From: an uncultured Verrucomicrobiota bacterium
Lineage (GTDB): Bacteria; Verrucomicrobiota; Kiritimatiellia; RFP12; UBA1067
Assembly (NCBI GenBank): GCA_946631535.1
Contig: CAMPAF010000001.1
Coordinates: forward strand, 1-42,812
Direction: 5' to 3'
DNA length: 42,812 nucleotides
The notes beneath the pieces were generated by a model that saw nothing but the letters and a program-made list of their open reading frames with translations, did no database searches and was not told the origin of the DNA. The position numbers were made by a program, and so were the translations under genes. Positions 35,935 to 42,812 of this stretch are shown here, piece after piece. The first letter of the stretch is position 1; each line of letters opens with the position of its first letter.

Positions 35935-37575
35935 TCACCAGCCCTGCCTTTCCCTCATGCGCCCGATCATGCGTCCGGCCATGTCGTGCCGCAACGGCAT
36001 CGTGAATCCCTGCCGCTTCAGGAGCGCCGCCTGCTTGAGGCTCGCGTACCCTCCCTGCAAGCGCCGGAAGTATTCGTCAAGGAGCTGCTTGCCCTGTCCG
36101 TAGGGTATCTTCTCGGGATCGACCCCGATGCGCTCCAGCAATACCTGCGATTGCTTCGGGCTGAAGCGCCGGTTCCTGTCCCATCCGCGCTCCTGCACAG
36201 GCGTCAGGTCCCACTGGTCGAACGGGTCGATCTTCGTGACGAGGAAGTTCGCCCGCGCCTGAAGCCGCGCCCTCGTCGCCGCCTCGCGCTTCTTGCGCTC
36301 CGCGATCTCGGCCTTGACCTTCTCCAGCTCCGCGGCCATGTCCACGGGCTTGCCGTTCTCCTTCACGCGCCGCGACACCTCGGCCACCACCTCGTCGTCG
36401 ATGTTCCCTCCGAGGATGTCCGCCGAGCAGCACAGCTTGTGCCGCCCCGCGTTGCCCGCGAAGTCCACGATGAGGCAGGACGGCTTGCACGAGGATCGTA
36501 TCATCGCGCACCGCTCCGCGGCCGTGGGCACGTCGCCCAGCTTCCCCGCGATGTCCTCGGCCGGCCTCGTTCCGCGTCCCGCCATCTGCGCGTAGAGCGC
36601 GCGGGATTTCGTCGGCCTCGCCATCACGACCACCTCCACGCCCGCGTCGTCGAACCCCTCGGTCAGCACGCCCACGTTCACCACGTACTGCAAGCGCCCC
36701 GCCTTGAAGTCTGCCAGCATCCTGCGCCGCTCCTCCTTGTCGGTCTTGCCGCACAGCCACGCCGCGCGGTCGGGCCTGTAGCGGTTGAGGATTTCGGCAA
36801 GCCTCTCGGCCTGGTCCACCGTGGCCGCAAACACGATGGCGCGCCTGTCGCCGCATATCTCCACCGTCGGGACTGCCACGCCCTGAAGGTTGCGCTCGTC
36901 CTCCATCACCTCCGCGAGATCGCCCTGGTTGAGGTCTCCCGCCGTGGTGCGGATGTTCGAGAAGTCCAGCGATCCGACGGTCACCATCTGCTGTTCGATG
37001 GGGACGAGCCATCCGTTCTTGATCGCGTCGAGGACGCCGTACTCGTAGGCCACGGACTCAAACACCTGGCCCAGCGCGGCCTCGTCCGCCCGGTCTGGCG
37101 TGGCCGTCACGCCCAGCACCTTGCAGTTCGGGTTCTGGCGGTACCAGTCTATGCACCTGCGGTACGTCCCCGCCGTAGCGTGGTGCGCCTCGTCGATCAC
37201 GACGAGCCCGAAGTCCTGCGGGTCGAACTTGCTCATGCGGCCCGCGCCGTCGCCTCCCGCGCAGTGCGTCTGCACGGTGGACACCACCACGGGCGGCATC
37301 TGCCCGAAGTACGACTGGACGTGGTACTCGCCCATTTCGATCTGCGCCTCCAGCCCGGTGACGCGCCGTATCTTGTCGGCGGCCTGCGTGATCAGCTCCT
37401 CACGGTGCGCCAGCACCATCGCGCGGCATCCGCGCTCGTGCATCTGGCGGATGACGTCCGCGAACAGCACCGTCTTCCCGAGTCCGGTCGGCAGCACCAC
37501 GAGCGCGGACGAATGCTCCTGCCATTCGCGGAACACTCCCTCGGCCGCCGCCTCCTGATAGTCGCGAAGTCTCAT
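35935..37575 (-). CDS. SF2 DEAH-type DNA helicase, 546 aa
   Basis: Walker A is LPTGLGKT (28-35), then the DEAHH box, SAT-like GVTATPDR, and motif VI QMAGRGTRP, in the order of superfamily 2 helicases of the UvrB/RecQ/restriction-R type. It would unwind DNA in replication or recombination. The C-terminal domain is helical with cysteines in the middle (SSCKPSC and HKLCCSAD). The start at 37575 overlaps the upstream stop; the longer reading to 37752 is a shadow. Confidence 0.9.
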   Translation of the reverse strand: MRLRDYQEAAAEGVFREWQEHSSALVVLPTGLGKTVLFADVIRQMHERGCRAMVLAHREELITQAADKIRRVTGLEAQIEMGEYHVQSYFGQMPPVVVSTVQTHCAGGDGAGRMSKFDPQDFGLVVIDEAHHATAGTYRRCIDWYRQNPNCKVLGVTATPDRADEAALGQVFESVAYEYGVLDAIKNGWLVPIEQQMVTVGSLDFSNIRTTAGDLNQGDLAEVMEDERNLQGVAVPTVEICGDRRAIVFAATVDQAERLAEILNRYRPDRAAWLCGKTDKEERRRMLADFKAGRLQYVVNVGVLTEGFDDAGVEVVVMARPTKSRALYAQMAGRGTRPAEDIAGKLGDVPTAAERCAMIRSSCKPSCLIVDFAGNAGRHKLCCSADILGGNIDDEVVAEVSRRVKENGKPVDMAAELEKVKAEIAERKKREAATRARLQARANFLVTKIDPFDQWDLTPVQERGWDRNRRFSPKQSQVLLERIGVDPEKIPYGQGKQLLDEYFRRLQGGYASLKQAALLKRQGFTMPLRHDMAGRMIGRMRERQGW

Positions 37576-37976
37576 CCGAACACCTCCCCCCGGTTTTCCT
37601 CCACGATCCCGCGCTCGTGCATCTGCCTCTCCAGCATCGCTATCGTGTTCGCCAGGTGTTCGTCGGACATGTCCTCGACGGCGATCTCCCGCCCATCGCG
37701 GCACGTCCACATGTACTTCGTGCGGCGCTCGTCTTCGAGATGAAGGGCGCACAGGGACTTCCCGATGTCGCAGTCAGCAAGCCTTACGACCTTGCGCTGT
37801 CGGTCGCTCTTGTTTAGCGCATCGTTCCATTCACAGTTGAATTTGGCGATACACATTTTCATAATGACCGAACGTCCGCCATTGAGATAGACCTGGGTCG
37901 TGTCTCCCGTGTTCGCGACCGCGAAAAGAACATCGTCGGCCTTTATCGAAATTCCGCCGCAGGATATGATTTTCAT
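37572..37976 (-). CDS. Hypothetical protein, 134 aa
   Basis: A small beta-rich start (IISCGGISIKADDVLFAVANTG) and a helical, charged end (DEHLANTIAMLERQMHERGI). It is coupled to the ASCH-domain gene and the helicase. No family is recognised. Confidence 0.65.
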   Translation of the reverse strand: MKIISCGGISIKADDVLFAVANTGDTTQVYLNGGRSVIMKMCIAKFNCEWNDALNKSDRQRKVVRLADCDIGKSLCALHLEDERRTKYMWTCRDGREIAVEDMSDEHLANTIAMLERQMHERGIVEENRGEVFG

Positions 37977-38365
37977 TTGCCGCCCTCCAGCTTGATGCGC
38001 TCGCCTATCAGAATAGCGACACGTTCGATCTTCGTCTCACCCAGCTCCGGGTGCTGGATTGGCCAGTTCCTGTTCAACCAGGCATACGGCGGCGTGCAGT
38101 AGGTGAACCGACGCTCCCGGCTGTTCCATAGCCATCCGCACACGAACGCCATGCGCCGCGCGTCCTTCGCGTAGCCGTGCCGGAACTCCACGACAGGCAC
38201 GAGGCCGCCGCGTATGCTTTTATTGAACCAGTTGTAGACGCGATCCAGCCAATAACCGGCGCGGCGATACTCGATCTTCTTCTCGCCAGACGCAATCATG
38301 TCGAACCACTTGCCCTTGAGGACGAGCGGAAGGATGGCGCACTTGCTCCGTTTCAGCTTACGCAT
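37973..38365 (-). CDS. ASCH-domain-like protein, 130 aa
   Basis: The start LPLVLKGKWFDMIASGEKKIEYR is the signature of the ASCH/DUF3850 fold, a PUA-like domain that binds RNA or modified nucleotides. The domain end is less typical. Some ASCH proteins hydrolyse modified nucleosides. The enzyme role here is not shown. Confidence 0.75.
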   Translation of the reverse strand: MRKLKRSKCAILPLVLKGKWFDMIASGEKKIEYRRAGYWLDRVYNWFNKSIRGGLVPVVEFRHGYAKDARRMAFVCGWLWNSRERRFTYCTPPYAWLNRNWPIQHPELGETKIERVAILIGERIKLEGGK

Positions 38366-38810
38366 GGCACACCCCCGCGATTTCGAGAAGCCACCTGTCG
38401 AACGTCAGCCTTACCGTGCCGTCGGCATCATGGCCCTGCGGCGAGCCAGTCCAGTCGAACCACGCCGTGTGCAGCATCTTGAAGTCGCCGCCGAACCTGT
38501 CGCAGTTCCTCGGTGGCGCGGCGAGCGCGGCGTTTACCGCCTCATGCGCTTTGCGTATATCGGGCTGCCACATCAAGCGCCCATCAAACAGCCGCTTCAC
38601 CCTCACCAGAGCCTCGTACATCGCCGCCATGTTGCATGTCGGCACTATCTCGATGGGAATCTTTATCGAGCGTCGGCTGATAATTTCGCGCTCCGGCTCG
38701 CCCTGGATGCGCCGTTTCGCGGCGACCACCTTCTTCAGCGTCTCCGCGTCCAGCACCTCCTCGCAGGCGCGCTCCAGCGCGTCCAGATCGTTCTTGTAAT
38801 CGGTCTCCAT
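38358..38810 (-). CDS. Hypothetical early protein, 150 aa
   Basis: A helical N-terminus with a possible coiled coil (LERACEEVLDAETLKKVVAA) and a mixed C-terminal domain with conserved-looking Trp residues (FDWTGSPQGHDADG). It has the full GGGCGAAAACGAAAGG-type leader (38821-38836). No family is recognised. Confidence 0.7.
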   Translation of the reverse strand: METDYKNDLDALERACEEVLDAETLKKVVAAKRRIQGEPEREIISRRSIKIPIEIVPTCNMAAMYEALVRVKRLFDGRLMWQPDIRKAHEAVNAALAAPPRNCDRFGGDFKMLHTAWFDWTGSPQGHDADGTVRLTFDRWLLEIAGVCHA

Positions 38811-38848
38811 TTCAGATCGTCCTTTCGTTTTCGCCCATGAGAAGACGG

Positions 38849-39271
38849 CTACGCGGTAGCCTCCGCCATCTTCGCTTTGACTTCCGCCGCCGCCTGCTCA
38901 ATCGCAATGACCGGCTGCATGACCTTCTGCGCCTCCGCAACGGCATCGAGACACTGGAACAGCCGCTCGTCTTCGCGGCAGGTGATTTTCCTGTCGGTGC
39001 GCTTCGCCTGCTCGATCGCGCCCTCGACGGCCAGAACCGGCTCCAGCGCCTTTTCAAGTTCCCGCACATACGCGCTTGGTGGCTGCGGCGTGCCGACCGG
39101 CTCGCGGTCGTTGTACATCCATTGGTTCATCTGCGCGATGGCGACGTCAAGCAGCCTCTCGAAAAGCGCCTGACGCGCCGCGTCGTTCTCCGAGCACTTC
39201 CCGCTCGGATCAGGCCTGTGGTCTGTCTCGCAGCTCACAATCGCCGAGCCAACTCTCAGCTCGACCTTCAT
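38849..39271 (-). CDS. Hypothetical early protein, 140 aa
   Basis: A strand-rich start (MKVELRVGSAIVSCETDHRP), then a long helical part with three cysteines. The start is coupled to the upstream gene (ATGA). No family is recognised; it belongs to the same early operon. Confidence 0.65.
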   Translation of the reverse strand: MKVELRVGSAIVSCETDHRPDPSGKCSENDAARQALFERLLDVAIAQMNQWMYNDREPVGTPQPPSAYVRELEKALEPVLAVEGAIEQAKRTDRKITCREDERLFQCLDAVAEAQKVMQPVIAIEQAAAEVKAKMAEATA

Positions 39272-39492
39272 TTCGCACCGCCTTCCTCTTTAGCGTCCTT
39301 GCCTTCGGCATCATCGGCTTCTGTGTCCTCGCCATTTTCGAGCGCATCGGCAATCCGCTCAAGTGCGTCAGCCGAACGCGCAATCGAATTGATGACATAG
39401 GCCAGCCACGCGACGAACCCGGCGACGAGCGCCACGACGGCGCACATCCCCAGTCCCGGCAGCATGCAATCCCTTACGAACGACCCCATCAT
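39268..39492 (-). CDS. Small single-pass membrane protein, 74 aa
   Basis: One hydrophobic segment (GMCAVVALVAGFVAWLAYV) near the N-terminus, then a helical, acidic tail (ENGEDTEADDAEGKDAKEE). The first of two tandem ATGs overlaps the ParB-like stop. No family is recognised. Confidence 0.7.
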   Translation of the reverse strand: MMGSFVRDCMLPGLGMCAVVALVAGFVAWLAYVINSIARSADALERIADALENGEDTEADDAEGKDAKEEGGAK

Positions 39493-40610
39493 TTCGCACC
39501 GCCTTTCGCCTGGAACTCCTTCGGGTTGCGCTTGTACTCCTCCTCGGTCTGCCACCCGCGCTCGTGGCATGCCTTGCACCCCGTGCCCTGGCACATCCGG
39601 CACACGCAGTGCGGCTCGGCGGCGTTCACGAAGTTGTACGCGTTGTTGAGGTTGACCAGCGCGTCCTGGCGCACCGCCGCGAACGCCGGATCCTTCTCCT
39701 CGAACCCCTTGCGCAGCGCCACCCGCGCCTTGCTGATGCACGAGAGGATGTCCGCAAGCGGGCTCGGCTCGAACGCCTCCTGCATCTCGACCGGAATCTC
39801 CGTTCCGTACCTGTCCACGGGCACCACGGGGTGCTGCCGCTCCGGCTTTGTTGGCATCTTCAACTGCGTCTTTGATACAGTAGGACGGACCGGCGCGGAA
39901 GGGGTCTCGGCCACCTTCGGAGCCGTCTCACGCCCCTCGCAGTCTGGCCCCATGCACTTGAAGCCGCCGCCCTGCATCTTCTCGTTCGTGCAATACCCGT
40001 CCTTGTCAGTGTGGACGCATCGCCCGGCTGCTTGCGCCTCCGCCTTCTTCGGCGCTGGCGGCATCGGCCTGACAGGGTACGCCCTGCCGTTCGCGCCCAC
40101 GAGGTGCGTGGGTCTCGTCGGCATCTTCGACTGTATCTTTGACGCAGTAGGACGGCTCGGCGCCTTCGGCATCTCGGCCAGCTTCCGCTGTACGAACCTC
40201 TCGCCCGTCGCCCTCGAAACTCCGCACCGCTCCGCGAGGTTCCCGCCCGTGGGCGTCCCTCCGAAGATCGCCTCGCGCCGCTCCCACACCATCGAGAGGA
40301 AGTGCTGCACGTCGGCCATCGTCGGCCTCTTGCCCTGCTTGTTGTTGGCCGTGCCGCCGAACACCACCGCGTCGTCGGCGGTCCCCTTGCGCACGTCCGC
40401 CGGAATCGTCACCTTGCCGTTCAGCTTCGCGGCCATGACGCGGTGGAATCCGTCGGCCAGCCAGTACCTCTCGCCGTCGGTGAACACCGTCACGTCCGGG
40501 AAGTGCGCGCCGTCGGCCATCGCCTCGGCGTAGTTGTTTATCGTCTCCGCGTCCGTCCCCGCCCGCGTCTGCAAGCTGAGGTCGAGATCCGCTATCTTGA
40601 TTTTCGTCAT
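39489..40610 (-). CDS. ParB-like protein with two palindromic-element peptides, 373 aa
   Basis: The N-terminal 140 residues are ParB-like: IKIADLDLSLQTRAGTDAET, then FTDGERYWLADGFHRVMAAK (the GHR-type box) and MADVQHFLSMVW. A linker region of about 150 residues follows, carrying PTASKIQSKMPTRP (copy 8) and PTVSKTQLKMPTKP (copy 7). The C-terminus has a DnaJ-type cysteine array (CVCRMCQGTGCKACHERGW). The start at 40610 has an AAGGCAAG site. ParB-type proteins of phages often bind DNA, not partition it. This gene is the best host for the element peptides. Confidence 0.8.
   Translation of the reverse strand: MTKIKIADLDLSLQTRAGTDAETINNYAEAMADGAHFPDVTVFTDGERYWLADGFHRVMAAKLNGKVTIPADVRKGTADDAVVFGGTANNKQGKRPTMADVQHFLSMVWERREAIFGGTPTGGNLAERCGVSRATGERFVQRKLAEMPKAPSRPTASKIQSKMPTRPTHLVGANGRAYPVRPMPPAPKKAEAQAAGRCVHTDKDGYCTNEKMQGGGFKCMGPDCEGRETAPKVAETPSAPVRPTVSKTQLKMPTKPERQHPVVPVDRYGTEIPVEMQEAFEPSPLADILSCISKARVALRKGFEEKDPAFAAVRQDALVNLNNAYNFVNAAEPHCVCRMCQGTGCKACHERGWQTEEEYKRNPKEFQAKGGAK
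39863..39881 (-). repeat. Dispersed palindromic element, copy 7, variant
   Basis: It reads ACTGCGTCTTTGATACAGT on the plus strand. The arms match the other copies, but the centre is TTT where they have AAA; equally, on the coding strand the internal dinucleotides of the two arms are swapped. Peptide: PTVSKTQL. Confidence 0.85.
40130..40148 (-). repeat. Dispersed palindromic element, copy 8, inside a gene
   Basis: Exact 19-bp core, in frame as PTASKIQS in the ParB-like protein. It shares longer flanks with copies 6 and 7 (GGCATC on one side and GTAGGRCG on the other). Confidence 0.9.
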
Positions 40611-40681
40611 CGTCTCTTGCCTTTCGTAGTCGCCCCCTCCCTCGCGCACACACACCGACGCGGGGAAGGGGGCTTTGTGAA

Positions 40682-41590
40682 TCATTTGGCGAACGCCTCA
40701 TCGACGGCCTCGAACAAGTTTTCGACTTCTTGCTGCGTAAGCTCGTCGGGGTCTTTTCCGGGATCCTGCGGGTCGCGGGGGTTTGACGCAATCGAGTCGT
40801 AAATCTCGAACCACCTTCCGTCGTGCTTCGCGCTCGCGTACTTCTCGCCGTGCTCCTCCAGCCTCGCGCAGAAGAACGAGAACGCGCCGTTCGCGTCCTG
40901 CGGGAAGTCGGACGGCTTCGCCACGTGACGCACGGGTGCGGGAGCGGTCGCAGGACGCGCGGGAGCGGCCCCGGGGCGCGCCGGAGCCGCCGGGGGTGCG
41001 GACACCCCTGCGGACGGCGCGGACGCGGCAGGGGCCGCCTGCGCGGCCTTGGGGGCGGCGACCGTCCCCACCTTCTTCGGCGTCGCGGCGAACAGGGCCT
41101 TGGCCCTCGTCCCCCACTTCGCCATCATCGCCGCGCGGTCCGCGCTCGCCCCGTCGGGAACGTACGCCTTGCGTCCTCCCGACTTTGGGCGGTTCGGGTC
41201 GTGCACCCAGATCGTCTGGTTGCCCTGCCCGTCGGTCGCGAAGTTCAGCTCGACCTCCCCGATCGCGATCAGGTTCCCGAAGGGCGTCCCGTTCGCGTCG
41301 GGACTCTGGAACCACCAGAAGTCGTCGAGGCTCCGGGGCTGCCACCCCTTCGCCCACTCCTTCAGGCCCTCGATGGTCTTCTCGTTGAAGGCTCCGTCCG
41401 CGCTCGTCAGCCAGTGGCGCTTCCGCGCCTCCCAGTCGTAGCCGTTGTCCTTCTTGTACCACGCGCCCGTGTTCGGATCCTTGACCGCGAAGTTCACGTC
41501 GAGGATCAGCCGCCCGTCCTTCTCGTAGCAGCTCGCCGTCGTAGGACGACCCGTGTAGGTGCCGTCGGGTATTCCGTAGCTGTATGCCAT
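40682..41590 (-). CDS. Probable ssDNA-binding/recombination accessory protein, 302 aa
   Basis: Residues 1 to about 135 resemble the OB-fold single-stranded-DNA-binding type of DUF669-like phage proteins (GTYTGRPTTASCYEKDGRLI, then LKEWAKGWQPRSLDDFWWF and IAIGEVELNF). A long Ala/Pro linker (about 175-230) leads to a C-terminal helical, acidic tail ending EVENLFEAVDEAFAK, like the protein-binding tip of SSBs. It lies between the ParB-like gene and the Sak4-type ATPase. The call is based on domain pattern and neighbours. Confidence 0.55.
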   Translation of the reverse strand: MAYSYGIPDGTYTGRPTTASCYEKDGRLILDVNFAVKDPNTGAWYKKDNGYDWEARKRHWLTSADGAFNEKTIEGLKEWAKGWQPRSLDDFWWFQSPDANGTPFGNLIAIGEVELNFATDGQGNQTIWVHDPNRPKSGGRKAYVPDGASADRAAMMAKWGTRAKALFAATPKKVGTVAAPKAAQAAPAASAPSAGVSAPPAAPARPGAAPARPATAPAPVRHVAKPSDFPQDANGAFSFFCARLEEHGEKYASAKHDGRWFEIYDSIASNPRDPQDPGKDPDELTQQEVENLFEAVDEAFAK

Positions 41591-41603
41591 CGTCTTTCCC
41601 TCC

Positions 41604-42488
41604 TCACTTCACGATCTGCGACCAGTCGAACATCGCACCGTCCGTCTCGTCCCAGTTCGGAACCTCGAACGCGCACCCCTGCACCGTGCGCGACTTCGCC
41701 ATCATCGTGGCGATGCCGCCCGTGTAGAGCGTCCTCGTCATGCCGCCCTTGGCTTTTCCCTTCTCCACGCTCACGTCCGCCGCGAGGTAGAGCAGGTGGT
41801 CGGTCTTTTCGAGGAACGTGGAGCGGCCGGGCGCCTTGCCCTTGTCGCCCTGCACGAGGCGCGGCTGGTTCTGCCAGTAGTCCGCGCCGTCGGCGTTCGT
41901 GAACCTCGTCGGCTCCGAGTGCGCGATGGCCAGCACATTCGTCCCTCCGTCCACCAGCTCGTCGATCAGCGGGTAGATGGGCGCGAACTTGTCGAACACC
42001 AGCTGCGACCCCTTGCCGTACATCCACTGCTCCAGCGACTTGCGGATCGTGGCCGAGTCTCCCGGAATGCTCTCGATGCAGTTCTGCGCCGCCCACTCCT
42101 GGGCGCGCGTGAAGCTGTCGATCACGATGTTGTCGTAGCCCCTCACCGCGTCAGACGCGAGGAACGCCATGAGGTCGTTCCACGCCGCCGCCGGCGCCTT
42201 CGGGTCGTACTTCAGGAACTTCGGCGCGATCCGCTCCGTCAGCCCCATCGCCTCCAGCTTCGGGCGGATGATCTTCAGCGACCCCTCCAGGTCGATGAAC
42301 AGCGTCCGCCCCGGGAGCATCGCGGCAAGCGTGGACTTGCCAGCGCCCCCCGTTCCGTGCAGCCCGATGAAGTGGCCGCGCTTGCAGTCGCCCCATCCGT
42401 CCACGGTCTGCTCCGTCTTCGGCGCAGGAGCCGTCGTTGTCTTCGGCGCGGGAAATGCCGCCGCGCTCGGTCTCTTTGGTATTGGCAT
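41604..42488 (-). CDS. Sak4-type RecA-like ATPase, 294 aa
   Basis: The single-strand annealing protein family Sak4 has a RecA fold. Walker A here is HGTGGAGKST (about 44-52), then LFIDLEGSL and a second acidic site in NIVIDSFTRAQEW. The short core and the absence of extra domains match Sak4. It works with an exonuclease and an SSB-like partner in phage recombination, which are its two flanking genes here. The start MPIPKRP has AAAGG nine bases upstream. An alternative ATG at 42593 would add 35 residues. Confidence 0.8.
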   Translation of the reverse strand: MPIPKRPSAAAFPAPKTTTAPAPKTEQTVDGWGDCKRGHFIGLHGTGGAGKSTLAAMLPGRTLFIDLEGSLKIIRPKLEAMGLTERIAPKFLKYDPKAPAAAWNDLMAFLASDAVRGYDNIVIDSFTRAQEWAAQNCIESIPGDSATIRKSLEQWMYGKGSQLVFDKFAPIYPLIDELVDGGTNVLAIAHSEPTRFTNADGADYWQNQPRLVQGDKGKAPGRSTFLEKTDHLLYLAADVSVEKGKAKGGMTRTLYTGGIATMMAKSRTVQGCAFEVPNWDETDGAMFDWSQIVK

Positions 42489-42576
42489 TGTCTTGTACCT
42501 TTCTGTTTCGTCTTCCGAGAACTCAAGTTCGGCGGCCACTATCTCGGGGTAGTAGTCGCTGTAAAGAGAGTCGTCG

Positions 42577-42812
42577 CTACACGGTCTGCCCATGCGTCAA
42601 CTCCTCGTGCTTCGCGATTCGGAAACCCTCCGGAACGTTCGCCTCGTCCACGTGTATGCGGTTGAGGCACATCCCCGCGAACGGGCAGCTCCGGCAGTTG
42701 TCGGGGTTGCACGCCCTCGGATAGGCGTACTCCGGCCGCTCGCTCTTCCGCGCCTCGGCCGCGAAGTGCAGGAGCATCCGGCACACGCCCAGCCGCTCCC
42801 TGCGGAACTCGT
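42577..42812 (-). CDS. Cas4/RecB-like exonuclease, C-terminal part
   Basis: Continuation of the gene at 1-866. It holds the three C-terminal cysteines (CRSCPFAGMC) of the iron-sulfur pattern. The stop lies 88 bases before the Sak4 start at 42488. Confidence 0.85.
   Translation of the reverse strand, partial: EFRRERLGVCRMLLHFAAEARKSERPEYAYPRACNPDNCRSCPFAGMCLNRIHVDEANVPEGFRIAKHEELTHGQTV
42758..42812. repeat. Terminal direct repeat, right copy
   Basis: Identical to bases 1-55. Together the copies show that the window closes to a 42,757-bp circle. Confidence 0.9.

Noticed and set aside
1..42812. tRNA or rRNA genes
   Set aside because: No cloverleaf-like segment with conserved T-loop (GGTTCGA-type) and acceptor stem was seen on either strand, though this was by eye only.

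Overview
The window looks like one complete genome of a temperate, tailed (siphovirus-type) phage or prophage. Bases 1-55 are repeated exactly at 42758-42812, and one gene (a Cas4-like exonuclease) runs through that junction in frame. The sequence is therefore best read as a circular contig of 42,757 bp opened at an arbitrary point. It is GC-rich and almost fully coding. All genes point left (minus strand) except a three-gene rightward block at 6.4-8.4 kb. Many genes are joined by ATGA-type stop/start overlaps. The host is not known from the sequence. A tyrosine integrase of a type common in the PVC bacteria (Planctomycetes-Verrucomicrobia-Kiritimatiellae), an InlB/Flg_new-like repeat protein and high GC make a PVC-group host a reasonable guess, no more.

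Control and integration region (about 6.15-8.5 kb): a divergent intergenic region carries a near-consensus leftward promoter (TTGCGC-N17-TATAAT) with a perfect palindrome in its spacer. Rightward lie a small membrane protein, a region with three families of 10-bp-phased direct repeats, the integrase, and a 50-codon gene that may be leaderless. A hairpin at 8409-8448 closes the block.

Early leftward genes (6.15 kb down to 1, continuing through the circle from 42.8 to about 31.3 kb): small regulators, including a 55-aa ribbon-helix-helix-like protein directly behind a copy of the palindrome; an ArdA-like antirestriction protein; a ParB-like protein; a recombination module (Cas4-like exonuclease, Sak4-type RecA-like ATPase, probable ssDNA-binding protein); a second ParB-like protein; an ASCH-domain protein; a DEAH helicase; an HsdM-like methyltransferase; a C5-cytosine methyltransferase; a TOPRIM primase; and a RusA resolvase.

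Late leftward genes (31.24 down to 8.5 kb): a possible late regulator, a third ParB-like protein, a TET-associated-type glycosyltransferase (predicted DNA-base modification), large terminase, a zinc ribbon, a gpW-like joiner, portal, a fused prohead protease-capsid protein with an internal start, a DUF2190-like decoration protein, neck and tail-completion proteins, tail tube, tape measure and tail tip. Then comes an unusual run of proteins with signal peptides or membrane segments, ending in an XhlA-like coiled-coil membrane protein and a lipoprotein. No endolysin is recognisable.

The most interesting non-genic signals are: (1) a 19-bp near-palindrome, ACTGCGTCAAAGATACAGT, in eight copies, five intergenic and three read in frame inside proteins as PTASKIQS-like peptides; (2) a TTTRGAC-N5-GTCAA element ahead of four late gene groups; (3) an intergenic stretch at 15.19-15.32 kb that resembles both ends of the rusA region joined together; (4) two strong G-quadruplex motifs; (5) a shared GGGCAAAAACGAAAGG leader before early genes.
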